DNA of 64,000 nucleotides from Streptomyces sp. Alt3 (GCF_030719215.1 NZ_CP120983.1:2418001-2482000); one strand, 5' to 3'. Positions 34,170 to 44,022 are shown, counted from the stretch's first letter. The notes: generated from the letters alone by a model not told the origin. Program-made: numbers and translations.

Positions 34170-34819
34170 CTGTCGGAAGTCCTTTCGGCAGCGGTCACTT
34201 GGACCGTGTAAGGCATGTGGGCGGGGCGAGCTGCCGCTACGAGGCGCTCCAGCCGGTGCTCGGCGGCGGGGCCGGGCTCCGGCAGCCGTACGGTGACGTG
34301 CAGATGGGGGCGGGTCTCGCCGGGGACCGGGCCCAGGGGCCTGGCGTCCCAGGCGGCAGCACCGCTCTCGGTGATCTCCGGCTCCACGCCGAAGGCGAGC
34401 CGTACGGCCTCGGCCAGTCCGCGCCGGGTGCCGCGGATGCGGTGCAGCCGTACGGCGGCGGACACCGCGGCACGCAGCGCGGCCGTCGCCTCCGTGTCCT
34501 GCGGGTACCCGGCGGACGAAGCGGTGACCGGGGCCTTCGTGACGGGGCCTTCGGCGCGACCGGCCGTGTCCGGTCCTTCGGTCTCCGCGCCCACCCAGCT
34601 GCCGAGCCAGCGGGTGAAGTCCGCCGGCGCGAGCGACGGGGTGAAGTAGGCGTCCAGGCAGTCGAGCACGTTGTGGAGCGGCGCGAGTACCTCGTCGATG
34701 CCCCCGACGAAACGCTGGGCGAGGTCGTCGTCGGCGAACACCGCCGGCAGCATCGCGGCCAGCGGTGCCGAGGAGCCGAGTCCGTCGACGGAGCCGCGCG
34801 CGCTCCCGCTCGTGGTCAC
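34166..34819 (-). CDS. cis12: Phage tail protein I-like baseplate component (Afp12/Cis12-like)
   Basis: 217 residues. The tail-protein pattern is visible: LPAVFADDDLAQRFVGGIDEVLAPLHNVLDCLDAYFTP, PADFTRWLGSWVG, then RLHRIRGTRRGLAEAVRLAFG. It ends with a compact beta domain. In contractile systems this family joins the gpJ-like wedge protein at the baseplate rim. Start overlaps the end of the gpJ-like gene by four bases. Confidence 0.85.
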   Translation of the reverse strand: MTTSGSARGSVDGLGSSAPLAAMLPAVFADDDLAQRFVGGIDEVLAPLHNVLDCLDAYFTPSLAPADFTRWLGSWVGAETEGPDTAGRAEGPVTKAPVTASSAGYPQDTEATAALRAAVSAAVRLHRIRGTRRGLAEAVRLAFGVEPEITESGAAAWDARPLGPVPGETRPHLHVTVRLPEPGPAAEHRLERLVAAARPAHMPYTVQVTAAERTSDR

Positions 34820-36774
34820 GAGGCGTCCCCTATCACCCGGACGCGGTGGTCGAACGAGAAGACGAGCGCGGGTGCTTCGAGATCGATCCGCTCCGTGGGG
34901 TCGCCGCGCTTGCCGCTGAGCGGGTCGGCGGGGTGCAGCAGCACCTCGTCCACCAGCTCGACGCCGGGCACCCGTTGCAGCACCGCGAACACCTCGCCCG
35001 CCTGGACGGGGCGCCCGAAGGGCCAGCCCGTGCCGTGCGCGCCACCGGTCAACGGGTCGAGATGGCGGTACAGGGCGTCGTGCGCCTGCCGCCTGACCCG
35101 GTCGGTGTCGGTACCGCGGAAGGCGTGCACCGTCGCGACGACCGTCACCCCCTGGTAGAACGGCGGCCCGACCGCCAGCCGGGTGCCGATCAGGCGCCGC
35201 TCGTCCAGGTACCGGGTGATGCGCCCCAGCAGGTCGTCGCCGGGGACGAGCTGCTCGAAGCGAAGCCGGCCACCCGGGTCCGACACGGCCTGCGGCACGA
35301 CCAGCACCCGCACGGCGTGCGCCCCGTGCTCGTCCGGCTCGGCGGCGAGGCAGGTGATGCGCGCGGTCTCGGGTGCGGCGCGCCGCGCGAGCTCCTCGTA
35401 GTCCCGCAGGGTCACGGCTCGGTCCTGCGCGCTCAGCGCGATGGGCGCCCTGCGCTTCGCCTCCTCGACGGTCTCGCCGTCGACACCGCCGCGCGCGGCC
35501 TCCCGGTTGACGACGTCGGAGACGTACGGCACGGAGTCGCGGAGGACCTGGATGGCGCCCCTGGCGACGTTGCCGGCCTTTCCGCCGCCCGTACGGTAGC
35601 GGCGGGCCCGGATCGGCGCGCCCTTGGGCGGTACAGCCCCGTACTGGCGCAGGGTGCCGTCCGGTTCGCGGACGGACGGGCCGAAGGTGATCTCGCCGGT
35701 CGTCGCGTCCAGGGTGATGTGCCGGTCGGTGGGGCCCGAGGCGGCGAAGTGGCCGACGGTCTCCCAGTCGACCCAGCCGTCGCGCTCGGCGATCTGGAGG
35801 AGCAGCGGCTGCGCGTCGCCGACGACGGGGCTGTTGGCCAGCCGCAGCCGGTGTCCGGGCAGTCCGGTGGACTCCCCGAGCGCTTCGTCCCGCACGGTCT
35901 CGGCGTGCACGACGCCGGTGGTGCCGCCGATGCTGAACGCCTCGGCGGAGCGGATCGTGGGCGAGGTGGTGAAGAAGGGCTGGCCCTGTTCCGGCTCGGT
36001 GACCCGGCAGCGCAGCCAGCCGGCCTCGCGCCGCCCGGTACGGGAGAGCGCGTGGCCGGCGGGGACGTGCAGCACGACCTCACCGGGTCGGTTGAGCCCG
36101 CCGGTGGTGTCCCGGTCGACGTCGCAGGCGGCCCAGCCGTCGGCGGTCCACGCCTCCCAGGCGAGCGGCGGCTGCCGGGGGTCGACACCCACACCGTCCA
36201 CCTGGCTGTCGAGCTCCAGGACGACCACGCACTCCGGCACGGCGGCGCTGAGTCCGAACAGCATCCGGTCCCCGGGGCGCGGAGCCTCCGTGAAGCAGTT
36301 CACGTCCTTGGACTCGGCGAGGTCCGAGGTGCGATCGACCGCTTCCTGACCGGTCGGCTGGACCACGAGGTACGACAACTCGCACGGGATCACCGTGAGT
36401 TCGCGCTCGGTGGCGAAGACCACCGCGTCCTCGGTCTGGGTGCGGACCGTGGCGACCTCGGTGCCCGTCGCCAGTACGACGGGCTGCTGCTGCGGCGCCG
36501 ACAGCCAGAACGTGACGTCGGCGCGTGCCGCGGAGGGCGGGAAGAGCGTGATCCCGATGAGGTCCAGGAACGCGAGGTGGTTCTTCTCGGGCACCCGGTT
36601 GAGCCGGTACACGATCTGGTCGGCCATGTGGGCGACCGTCTCGACGAGGGTCACTCCCGGGTCGGAGACGTTGTGGTCGGTCCATTCGGGGGCGCGCTGC
36701 TGGATGTAGCGCTTGGCGTCGTCGACGAACTGCTGGAAGCGCCGGTCGTCGAGGTTCGGGGAGGGCAGGGCCAT
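34816..36774 (-). CDS. cis11: gpJ-like baseplate wedge protein (Afp11/Cis11-like)
   Basis: 652 residues, ATG 36774 overlapping the previous stop by one base. Opening LDDRRFQQFVDDAKRYIQQR with APEWTDHNVSDPGVTLVETV is the signature of the putative baseplate assembly family of eCIS. The baseplate-J region contains GGVDGETVEEAKRRAPIALS and RAVTLRDYEELAR near residues 440-480. It forms the wedge that links hub and sheath and should trigger sheath contraction. Confidence 0.92.
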   Translation of the reverse strand: MALPSPNLDDRRFQQFVDDAKRYIQQRAPEWTDHNVSDPGVTLVETVAHMADQIVYRLNRVPEKNHLAFLDLIGITLFPPSAARADVTFWLSAPQQQPVVLATGTEVATVRTQTEDAVVFATERELTVIPCELSYLVVQPTGQEAVDRTSDLAESKDVNCFTEAPRPGDRMLFGLSAAVPECVVVLELDSQVDGVGVDPRQPPLAWEAWTADGWAACDVDRDTTGGLNRPGEVVLHVPAGHALSRTGRREAGWLRCRVTEPEQGQPFFTTSPTIRSAEAFSIGGTTGVVHAETVRDEALGESTGLPGHRLRLANSPVVGDAQPLLLQIAERDGWVDWETVGHFAASGPTDRHITLDATTGEITFGPSVREPDGTLRQYGAVPPKGAPIRARRYRTGGGKAGNVARGAIQVLRDSVPYVSDVVNREAARGGVDGETVEEAKRRAPIALSAQDRAVTLRDYEELARRAAPETARITCLAAEPDEHGAHAVRVLVVPQAVSDPGGRLRFEQLVPGDDLLGRITRYLDERRLIGTRLAVGPPFYQGVTVVATVHAFRGTDTDRVRRQAHDALYRHLDPLTGGAHGTGWPFGRPVQAGEVFAVLQRVPGVELVDEVLLHPADPLSGKRGDPTERIDLEAPALVFSFDHRVRVIGDAS

Positions 36775-37217
36775 CAGCGGTCGCTTCCAAAGTGCTCGTC
36801 GGGGGTGCCGGACCCCTCGGGCCCGTCGTGGGAGGGGATCACGTAGAACGGGAAGACCAGACTGCGCGGGTTGTTGGTGCCCGTGATCGAGTAGCGGACG
36901 TCGATGAAGAGGACGCCGTCCTCCGCGCCGGCCGTCACCGCGACGTCGTCCACCTCGATGCGCGGCTCCCAGCGGTCCAGGCAGCTGTGTACCTCGTGCT
37001 GGATCCGGCCCGCGGTGGCCTCGTTGACGGGGGCGAAGACCATGTCGTGGATGGCGCAGCCGAATTCGGGGCGCATCGGCCGTTCACCGGGCGCCGTGGA
37101 GAGGACGAGCCGGATGGCCTCCTCGACCTCGCGTTCCCCGCTGACCAGGGCGATGCCGCCGGTGGGGCTGATACGCATCGGGAAGGCCCATCCGGAGCCG
37201 ACGAATCGTTCCGCCAT
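36774..37217 (-). CDS. cis9: GPW/gp25-like baseplate protein (Cis9)
   Basis: 147 residues, ATG 37217 overlapping the stop of the spike gene. The gp25 family motif is clear: EEAIRLVLSTAPGERPMRPEFGCAI and the middle HDMVFAPVNEAT, ending with RYSITGTNNPRSLVFPFYV. gp25-like proteins with the EPR-type motif (here ERPMRPEFG) start sheath polymerisation at the baseplate. Confidence 0.93.
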   Translation of the reverse strand: MAERFVGSGWAFPMRISPTGGIALVSGEREVEEAIRLVLSTAPGERPMRPEFGCAIHDMVFAPVNEATAGRIQHEVHSCLDRWEPRIEVDDVAVTAGAEDGVLFIDVRYSITGTNNPRSLVFPFYVIPSHDGPEGSGTPDEHFGSDR

Positions 37218-39088
37218 CAGACTCCTCCCACCGTCAGGACCGGCTTCAGCTTGGACAGGACCAGGGGTGCGTTCAGGCCGACCTCCAGACCCGAGTTGAT
37301 CTTCAGGGCGAGTCCTGCGGTCAGCGTCATGGCGGCACCGGCCGACACGCTCAGCGCGCTCGTGTTCACGGACGTGACACCCGCCTGCACCGACAGGGCA
37401 CCGGAGTTGATGTTCATGGGTCCGCCGCTGCGGATCGTCATGGAACCCACGGCGTTCAGCGAGAGGTTCCCGCCCGCGTTGATGGCGACGGCGCCCGTCC
37501 CCCGGATGGAGACCTTCCCCTTGCTGTCCACGACGATCTCGGTCTTCGTCCGGTCCAGATTGATGGTGAGCCGGTTGTCGCCGGTGGACAGCCGCACCCC
37601 GCGCTTGAGGCCGACGCTCTGGTCGAGCAGGTCGAGCCGGTTGTTGCTGCGGTCCGACAGGGTGCGCCGGGTGACCTTGCCACGCGTCGGGTCGTACACC
37701 GGCACGTCGACGGGGTCCGGCTTGTCGACGCCGTTGTAGAGACCGCCGATGACGTACGGGTGGTCCAGGGCGCCGCGGTCGAACGCCACCAGCACCTCGT
37801 CGTCGACGTCCGGGGAGATCATGCTGCCGCCCTTGACCCCGCCGAACTGGACGGTCCGGGTCCAGTCGCTGACGTACATGTCGTCCAGCCACGGGAACTT
37901 CAGCTTGACCCTGCCCTGCCTCAGCGGGTCCTTGATGTCGGTGACCAGGGCGTTGGCGACGCTCGGCAGCCCGGCCGGGCCCGCCCCGCCGCCTCCGGAG
38001 GTGAGCCCGAACAGTGAGCGCCACTGACGTCCGCTGACGTTCAGGAACGTCTCGTAGTGCTCCTGGTCGCCGAAGGTGTGGCGGGCCGCCGTCACCGTGT
38101 ACTTGCCCTGGAACGGCTTGCCGACGTCCTTCAGGGTGACGGCGACGCCGGGACGCAGCTCGGTGTTGCCCCGCGCCGTGATCTCCACCTCGGCGAAGGA
38201 GGACGTCACGTCGTCGGCCACGGCGTCGGCGGCGTGCTTGACCTCGTCCAGCTTGTCGTAGGGCGTGTCGGTCACGACGAGTTCGGCCTTGCCGAACGTC
38301 TTGGACACCTCGGACGGCGTCGTACCGATGGCGAAGCCCGTGTTGCTCAGAGCGGGCGCCTTGGAGACCAGGGGCTGCTTGGTGGTCACGTTCCAGCCGC
38401 GCGCCTCGACCGCGGTCACCTGGTCGGCCGAGGTCACCGCCGCGCGGCAGCGCAGGATCTCCTCGCCGCCCTTCAGCAGGAGGGCGCTCCGGGCGCTCGG
38501 CAAGCTCTCCGGAGGCGCCGACGCCGCCTGCTGCCGCTTGACGAACTGGAACCGGCCCTTCGAGTTGATGGACATCACCATCTCGTTCTCGTCCGCGAGC
38601 CGCTGGACGAAGTCCCAGTCCGTGACGTTGGCCTGGCTGATGAACTCGTACTGTCCCTTGGTCCGTTGGGTCTTCCCCAGGGGAATGCCGCTCTTGCGCG
38701 CCAGTTCGACGGCGATCTCGGTGGCGGTCTTGTTCCTGTACGCCGCGACCCTGCGCTGCCGGAGCATGCGGTGGCCCTTGTCGTAGCCACGGATGACGGT
38801 GAACGTGCCGGTGCGGTCGTAGTCGGTCTCCAGCGCCGTGACCTCACCGGTGATCAGCGGCGTGCCCTTGCCGTCGGACAGGGGCGTGATGACCACGGGC
38901 GCGCCGATCTCGACGTTCAGTTTGGCGAGGATGTCCTTCTTGTCGTCGCGAAAGGTGAGGTGGAACGCCCCGGGCACTCCCGCCCCGAAGTCGACCCGGC
39001 CCGCCACCAGTTTGGTGTTCTCCGGGGACTTGAGCTTCGTGCCGGCGATCTGCACCGTGAGGATGTTGGAGAAACCGATGTCGGACAT
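37217..39088 (-). CDS. cis8: VgrG-like central spike (Afp8/Cis8)
   Basis: 623 residues from ATG 39088; the frame is open further upstream but that part belongs to the next genes. Residues 1-370 are the gp27-like hub (VQIAGTKLKSPENTKLVAG, FISQANVTDWDFVQRLADENEMV). Residues about 390-475 are the gp5-type OB domain (DPLRQGRVKLKFPWLD, DVDDEVLVAFDRGALDHPYV). The rest is a repetitive beta-helix spike (INAGGNLSLNAVGSMTIRSG and similar). No separate PAAR tip gene is found in the operon, so the helix end may be the tip itself. Start and stop overlap their neighbours by a few bases. Confidence 0.93.
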   Translation of the reverse strand: MSDIGFSNILTVQIAGTKLKSPENTKLVAGRVDFGAGVPGAFHLTFRDDKKDILAKLNVEIGAPVVITPLSDGKGTPLITGEVTALETDYDRTGTFTVIRGYDKGHRMLRQRRVAAYRNKTATEIAVELARKSGIPLGKTQRTKGQYEFISQANVTDWDFVQRLADENEMVMSINSKGRFQFVKRQQAASAPPESLPSARSALLLKGGEEILRCRAAVTSADQVTAVEARGWNVTTKQPLVSKAPALSNTGFAIGTTPSEVSKTFGKAELVVTDTPYDKLDEVKHAADAVADDVTSSFAEVEITARGNTELRPGVAVTLKDVGKPFQGKYTVTAARHTFGDQEHYETFLNVSGRQWRSLFGLTSGGGGAGPAGLPSVANALVTDIKDPLRQGRVKLKFPWLDDMYVSDWTRTVQFGGVKGGSMISPDVDDEVLVAFDRGALDHPYVIGGLYNGVDKPDPVDVPVYDPTRGKVTRRTLSDRSNNRLDLLDQSVGLKRGVRLSTGDNRLTINLDRTKTEIVVDSKGKVSIRGTGAVAINAGGNLSLNAVGSMTIRSGGPMNINSGALSVQAGVTSVNTSALSVSAGAAMTLTAGLALKINSGLEVGLNAPLVLSKLKPVLTVGGV

Positions 39089-39810
39089 CAGACGCCGACC
39101 TCTTCGGCGGCGGGGAGCATCAGTTCGGTACCGGGCGTCAGCGCCTTCGGGTCGTCGATGTCGTTGGCCTCCGCGATAGTGCGCCACACCGTGGCGTCCC
39201 CGTATTCGCGCCACGCGAGGAGCGGGAGCGAGTCGCCGGCCACGACCCGGTGCACCCGGCGGGTGGTGAGCGCGCCCGAGGTGGGGTTCTGGCCGAGGGT
39301 GCTGCTCGGGATCTCGTGCAGGTTCACCTGGCAGACGGCACGGATCGGCATCCCGTTGGTGTTGAAGAGGGTGTACTGGGCCTCCACGGAGCTGACGTAC
39401 GCGTTGAAGCGGGCCGTGGAGAAGGCACCCCACTCGAAGACCACCCACGGGGTCGACGGCTGGTTCGCCGCGATGCTGGCGGTGGTCGTCTCGCAGCAGG
39501 AGAAGAGGGCTTCGACCTTCTTGCGCACATCGTTGCTGTCGGGGTCGTCGGAGCGGTCGAGGAAGATCTCCACCGTCATCTCCCGGGGCTCGGGCCCCAT
39601 GAACTCCGGGACGGCGCCGTCGCGTACAGCGGCGGTCGGCGTGGTCTTCCAGTTGGCCCTGCGGGTCAGCGACAGCTGTGACGGGTTGAAGTCGAAGTTG
39701 AACGTCTTCATGAGCGCGCCGGGGCTGGTGCTGCTGCCGATCGGCGGCTGGTGGATGGCGAGCGTCGCCCGCACCAGGCTGTCGCCGATACCGAAGCTGG
39801 AGAGGTTCAT
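39088..39810 (-). CDS. cis7: LysM-domain baseplate protein (Afp7/Cis7)
   Basis: 240 residues. The N-terminal tail-protein part (FNFDFNPSQLSLTRRANW, EMTVEIFLDRSDD) is followed by a C-terminal LysM motif (HRVVAGDSLPLLAWREYGDA, then WRTIAEANDIDDP). This matches the gp53/Afp7-type protein that staples the hub to the spike. The four-base ATGA overlap couples it to the spike gene. Confidence 0.92.
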   Translation of the reverse strand: MNLSSFGIGDSLVRATLAIHQPPIGSSTSPGALMKTFNFDFNPSQLSLTRRANWKTTPTAAVRDGAVPEFMGPEPREMTVEIFLDRSDDPDSNDVRKKVEALFSCCETTTASIAANQPSTPWVVFEWGAFSTARFNAYVSSVEAQYTLFNTNGMPIRAVCQVNLHEIPSSTLGQNPTSGALTTRRVHRVVAGDSLPLLAWREYGDATVWRTIAEANDIDDPKALTPGTELMLPAAEEVGV

Positions 39811-39813
39811 CGG

Positions 39814-40251
39814 CTACGCCTCCCCCGCGTCGGTGAATCCGTGATGGGCGATCTCCAGGACCTCGGTGGCCACGGCGGGGCTCGCCGGGTCGAAGGAAGG
39901 ACCGCGCCAGCTGACGGGGAGTACGTCGATCAGCCCCCACTGGGCGACCATCGAACCGTCCGCGCGCAGCGCGGCGATCTGCCCGGTGGGCCGGGTCACC
40001 CCCGTGGTGACGGAGGAGATCCACTCCGCCACCTTCGCGGTCTCCTCGGTGAGGGGCCGGGTCAGCGTGATGTTGGAGAAGGTGACGCGGGAGGGCAGCT
40101 GCCAGACGAACCCGTTGTTGCCGCCCTCCTGCCGCTGCTCGATCTCGACCTGGGAGGAGAGCCCTTCGCAACCGTTGAAGTTGCCCAGGCTCTCACCGTC
40201 GATGGTGAGGTTGAAGAAGATGGTGGAGCCTGCGTCGAGTTCCTGGGGCAT
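39814..40251 (-). CDS. cis5: Second tube protein / tube initiator (Cis5-like)
   Basis: 145 residues. T4 gp19-like tube fold: FFNLTIDGESLGNFNGCEGL and the conserved RVTFSNITLTRPLTEETAKVAEW. It is clearly related to the major tube protein at 44659 but divergent. In Afp/PVC systems the extra tube paralogue (Afp5) sits between the hub and the first tube ring. Three bases separate it from the LysM gene. Confidence 0.88.
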   Translation of the reverse strand: MPQELDAGSTIFFNLTIDGESLGNFNGCEGLSSQVEIEQRQEGGNNGFVWQLPSRVTFSNITLTRPLTEETAKVAEWISSVTTGVTRPTGQIAALRADGSMVAQWGLIDVLPVSWRGPSFDPASPAVATEVLEIAHHGFTDAGEA

Positions 40252-40347
40252 CGGGTGGGGCCTTCCTGCGGTTCCACGTGCGGTCGGGGCTGGGATCCCG
40301 ACGGGGTTCCGCCGGGGTGGGACGTACGGGCGTTCTCGCGGGGCCGG

Positions 40348-43300
40348 TCAGTGGCGTGGGTCGCGCAGCTTGCCGATCCGCTCGCGGTCGAGCCGCAGCT
40401 CGGCGCGCAGCAGCCGGGTCATCGGCCCGATCAGCCGGTTCACCAGCTCCGCCACCTGGTCCTCCTTCAGCTCACGTGGCTTCAACTGGCTCGTCACCGA
40501 GGGCGCGGGCTTGTCCGCGGCACTTGAGCCGCCGCTGCTCCGCTGCACCGCGACGGACGTGGCGCGGGGCGGCGCGGCCACACGAGCGGGGGCGGGCGCC
40601 GGCGTCCGGGCCGGGGGCGCGGCAGGGGGTGCGATCGGTGACTGAGGGCGCCGCGCGGCCGGTCCGTCGGGCGCCCGCTGCACGGGAAGCGCGGCGGCCG
40701 GGGCGGGCCGGGCGGGCGCCAGGGACACGACGGGGCTCCGGACGGGCCGGGCCGCGGGGGCGGGGGTAGGGGCGGGGGCGGCCGGGGCACGCGAAGGTCC
40801 GGGCGTGTGGGCGGCTGCGGGGGTGTGGGCGGTCATGGGGGTGTGCGGGGTCGCCGGCGTGGACTGGGCCGCGGGGGTGTGAGCGGTCGCCGGCGTGTAC
40901 TGGGCCGCGGGGGTCGCCGGCGTGGGTGCGGCCAGGGACGTGCGGCCGGTCACGGGCATGCGCGGGGCCACGGGGCCGCCGGGGCCGGCCGTCAACGGCG
41001 TACGGGCGACGCCGGTGGGGACGGGCGGCGCCGACGTGGGAAGGCCCCGGCCGTGAGATGCCGCCGGGGGCAGGCCCACGTGGCGAGGCCCGGACACGGA
41101 GCGCTGAACGACCGGGCCACGAGACGCCGGTGCGGGCAGGGGCCCGGGCAGGGGAGCGGGCAGGGGGCCGGGCAGGGGTCCGGAGCGCGGGACGACAGGG
41201 GCGGTCGCGGCGGCGCCCGTGGGGCGGTGCCCTTCGTGACCGGGGCGTGCAGGCGCGGACGCCGTGGTGGGAACAGCCGCGGTACGGGCGGCTGCGGCTG
41301 CGGGACGGATGGAGGCTGCTGCGGTACGCCCGGGGGTGACGGCTGCGGTGCGGGCTGCTGCGGTGGGGGCGGCTGCGGAACGGGCGGGAACTGCCGCGGT
41401 ACGCAATGGGGTTGCCGCGGCCCGGGCGGAGGTTGCTGCGGTACGCGCGGGGGTTGCTGGGGTTGCTGCGGTACGCGCGGGGGCGGCGGCCCGGGGCATG
41501 GGACGGGCGGGTGCGGGCGGCGCCGACGACTGCGCCGCGGAACGCTGCACCGCAGGCCGGCCACCGCTGCCGGCGCCGTCGGCAGCGGTGGCCCCCGGGG
41601 CCGCACTTGATGTGGGACCGGTCGGCACGCGGTGCAGGCGCACGGCGCCCGGGGCGCTCCTCACCGTCGGCGTGGGGGCCGGTGCCGGCGAGGGCCGTGG
41701 CACAGCGCTGCGGACGCCCGGGAGCGCGGGTGACCCGGGTGCGGCGGACCGCTGCACAGAGACAGGAGGGGCACCGGCCGCAGGGGCACCGTCAGCTCTC
41801 CGCGCGGCGGCCGCCGGAGCCTTGCGCGTGACCGAGGCAGGTGCTGCCGGCCCCGTTCCCGCCGGCAGCGGCGTGAACCCAGCGGCAGTGACCGGCTGCG
41901 AGGAACCCACCAGCGGGGCGACCGGCAGCGAGCGCGACACCGGAGGCACGTCGGTCGATGTCAGGGGTGCGGAAGCAGGCCCGAGGGACACGGCGGGCGA
42001 CCGCACCACGGACGGCAGGGCACTCGTCGGGGCCCCGGGAGTGCGGGGGGTCGAAGGAGTGACGGGGGCCGAAGTGGCGGCCCGGGCAGGGGGCTGGGGA
42101 GTGTCCCGGGGGGCGTTCCGGGGCTGGGGCGTCCGCTGCACAGGCAGCGCGCCGCCCGGGAGGCCGGGGCCGGGCACGGACCCAGGGCCGGGGCCGGGCA
42201 CCGGTGCATCGGTCGAACCTGTAGCGATTTCGGACGCACGCGCCGGGACGACCGGCTGCCTGGCGGGGATGCCGGAGGCAGAAGTGCCGAAAGCACTGGC
42301 GGTTCCGGGCCGCTGTACGGGCAGTGCCGGTGCGGGGGTGGCGGGCGCCACGGGCCGCGGTGCCGACCGCGGCGCGGAGGCGCTCGGCGGCGCACCGACC
42401 GCCGGTGAACGCTGGACGCGGGGTGCGCGGCCGGGCGCCGGTGCACCGGTCTGCTGACGCGCCGCAGGGGCGGACCCCGGAGCGGACCCCTGACCGCCGA
42501 CAGGCCCACTCGACGGAGCGCCCAACCTCGGCCGGACAGCCGGACGGGACTCGGGCGCACGGGACTCGGGCGCACGGGACTCGGGCGCACTGGACCCGGG
42601 CGCGCGGGATACGGCCGGACGGGATACGGCCGGATGGGACTCGGGCGCGCCCACCCCCGGTGCACCGGATCCGGAGGTACCCGTCCCCGATGTGCCGGCC
42701 GGGCGTGCCACAGGCGCCGGCCCGGTCGGCGGTGTCCTGCGCGCAGGCGGTGTTCCAACGTTCCCGCCGCCGGACGCCGCCGGACGTCCCGACGTCACTC
42801 CGCCCCCGGAGAGGCCCGGGGGCGGAGCTGCGGGCAAGTCCGGTCCTTGCGGGGACGGCCGCCCGACGGGACCGGCAGTGCCACGGCTCAGCTGCTCCGG
42901 TGCGGTCCGCGGTGTCTGAGCTGCCGGCGGAACGACCGGCCCCGACGACGGGGGCCCGAGCGGCGAGCGCCGGGCCGGCGGGGTGCCTGACGGTCCGGTC
43001 ACGCGGGCCGGAGAGCTCACCTCGCGTCGCTGTACGGGAAGTGAGGATGTGCGAGCAGGAGGCGTCCTGCTCGGAGGAGGCGCCGCCGCGGGCCCTCCTG
43101 CCGGGCCCGGCCGCCGGGGAGCCGAAGGCTCGGTGCGCGCGGAGCCACCGCCGGGGCCGCCCTGCTCTCCCTCCGAGCGCTGCACGCGAACAGCGGCAGA
43201 AGGAGCCGGAGCCACAGACGGAGCCGGAGCCGGAGCCGCAGAGGGACGGGAGGGAGCAGAGGGAGGCGAAAGGAGAGTTCGGGGGGCGGGCGCCGAAGGA

Positions 43301-44022
43301 GAGGGGGCGGGCGCCGAAGTCGAGGGCGCACCCGAAGACGAGGGCGCAGGTGCAGGAGCAGGAGCAGGAGCAGCCTCGGCCGCAGCCGCCGGGGCGGACC
43401 TCGTCCTGCTGGGCGCCGCCGCGGGAAGCACCCTGCGCTGCCGAGTGCTGGGGGTGGAGGCCCGTGTCAGTGCCGAGGGCGCCGGCCCCCGCCGGGGCTG
43501 TACGGGTGCGACCCGCGGTCCCTGGGCGCGCTGGACCGAGGGGCCCTGCCAATGGCTCCGCGCCTCCGGACCGGCGCTCCCGCCGCTTCCGTCACCCGCA
43601 CCCGCACCCGCACCCGCATCGACGACAGCGGCCGGAAAGGAGAGCCCGGTCCCGTCGGGGCGGGCGGATCCGGACCCGAGGGTGAACGACTGCGTGTCCT
43701 TGATGAGGCCGGTCGGTGCATCGTCCAGCACGGCGTGCGAGAGCGTCCCGGAGAAGGACGGGTTCTGCCAGGCGGTCAGCGAACCGCCGAATTCCGCGGA
43801 TGCGACCGTCTGCCTCGCCGGCGCCAGCGTCGCGAGCCGGATCGGGGGCAGAGCGGCCCACTCCCGCCCCCGGGAGGAAGTCGCGGCGGCTGCACCGTCG
43901 CCGGTGGACGGCTCAGGGGCGGGGCCCGGTGCGGTGCTGTGCCCGCCCGCGCTCCGCTCCCGGCCGTCGCCCTGCTGACTACCGCCCCGGCCCCGGCCCT
44001 TGAGCCGGTCGAATATGCCCAT
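40348..44022 (-). CDS. Very long Pro/Ala-rich disordered protein of the injection-system operon
   Basis: 1224 residues from ATG 44022, coupled to the 52-residue gene by a TGATG overlap. Only the ends look conserved and folded. The N-terminus is MGIFDRLKGRGRGG, with WAALPPIRLATLAPARQTVA and EFGGSLTAWQNPSFSGTLSH near residues 55-100. The C-terminus is LKEDQVAELVNRLIGPMTRL followed by RAELRLDRERIGKLRD, a helical segment. About 1050 residues between are Pro/Ala/Ser/Thr/Arg-rich with short repeats (APESRAPESR, ARTAATPATP, HTPAAAHTP). The third-position GC is extreme, so every frame is open. I do not recognise a function. Its place between tube and hub genes suggests a structural, packing or length-related role. 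Confidence 0.8.
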   Translation of the reverse strand: MGIFDRLKGRGRGGSQQGDGRERSAGGHSTAPGPAPEPSTGDGAAAATSSRGREWAALPPIRLATLAPARQTVASAEFGGSLTAWQNPSFSGTLSHAVLDDAPTGLIKDTQSFTLGSGSARPDGTGLSFPAAVVDAGAGAGAGDGSGGSAGPEARSHWQGPSVQRAQGPRVAPVQPRRGPAPSALTRASTPSTRQRRVLPAAAPSRTRSAPAAAAEAAPAPAPAPAPSSSGAPSTSAPAPSPSAPAPRTLLSPPSAPSRPSAAPAPAPSVAPAPSAAVRVQRSEGEQGGPGGGSARTEPSAPRRPGPAGGPAAAPPPSRTPPARTSSLPVQRREVSSPARVTGPSGTPPARRSPLGPPSSGPVVPPAAQTPRTAPEQLSRGTAGPVGRPSPQGPDLPAAPPPGLSGGGVTSGRPAASGGGNVGTPPARRTPPTGPAPVARPAGTSGTGTSGSGAPGVGAPESHPAVSRPAVSRAPGSSAPESRAPESRAPESRPAVRPRLGAPSSGPVGGQGSAPGSAPAARQQTGAPAPGRAPRVQRSPAVGAPPSASAPRSAPRPVAPATPAPALPVQRPGTASAFGTSASGIPARQPVVPARASEIATGSTDAPVPGPGPGSVPGPGLPGGALPVQRTPQPRNAPRDTPQPPARAATSAPVTPSTPRTPGAPTSALPSVVRSPAVSLGPASAPLTSTDVPPVSRSLPVAPLVGSSQPVTAAGFTPLPAGTGPAAPASVTRKAPAAAARRADGAPAAGAPPVSVQRSAAPGSPALPGVRSAVPRPSPAPAPTPTVRSAPGAVRLHRVPTGPTSSAAPGATAADGAGSGGRPAVQRSAAQSSAPPAPARPMPRAAAPARTAATPATPARTAATSARAAATPLRTAAVPARSAAAPTAAARTAAVTPGRTAAASIRPAAAAARTAAVPTTASAPARPGHEGHRPTGAAATAPVVPRSGPLPGPLPAPLPGPLPAPASRGPVVQRSVSGPRHVGLPPAASHGRGLPTSAPPVPTGVARTPLTAGPGGPVAPRMPVTGRTSLAAPTPATPAAQYTPATAHTPAAQSTPATPHTPMTAHTPAAAHTPGPSRAPAAPAPTPAPAARPVRSPVVSLAPARPAPAAALPVQRAPDGPAARRPQSPIAPPAAPPARTPAPAPARVAAPPRATSVAVQRSSGGSSAADKPAPSVTSQLKPRELKEDQVAELVNRLIGPMTRLLRAELRLDRERIGKLRDPRH

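Noticed and set aside
40494..43978. Many long plus-strand and minus-strand frames across the Pro/Ala-rich CIS gene
   Set aside because: Low-complexity GC-rich coding sequence leaves all frames open. Only the minus frame with conserved ends and overlapping start/stop fits the operon.
40348..44022. The Pro/Ala-rich gene as a collagen-like or adhesin surface protein
   Set aside because: No signal peptide or membrane anchor, and it is coupled to cytoplasmic assembly genes.
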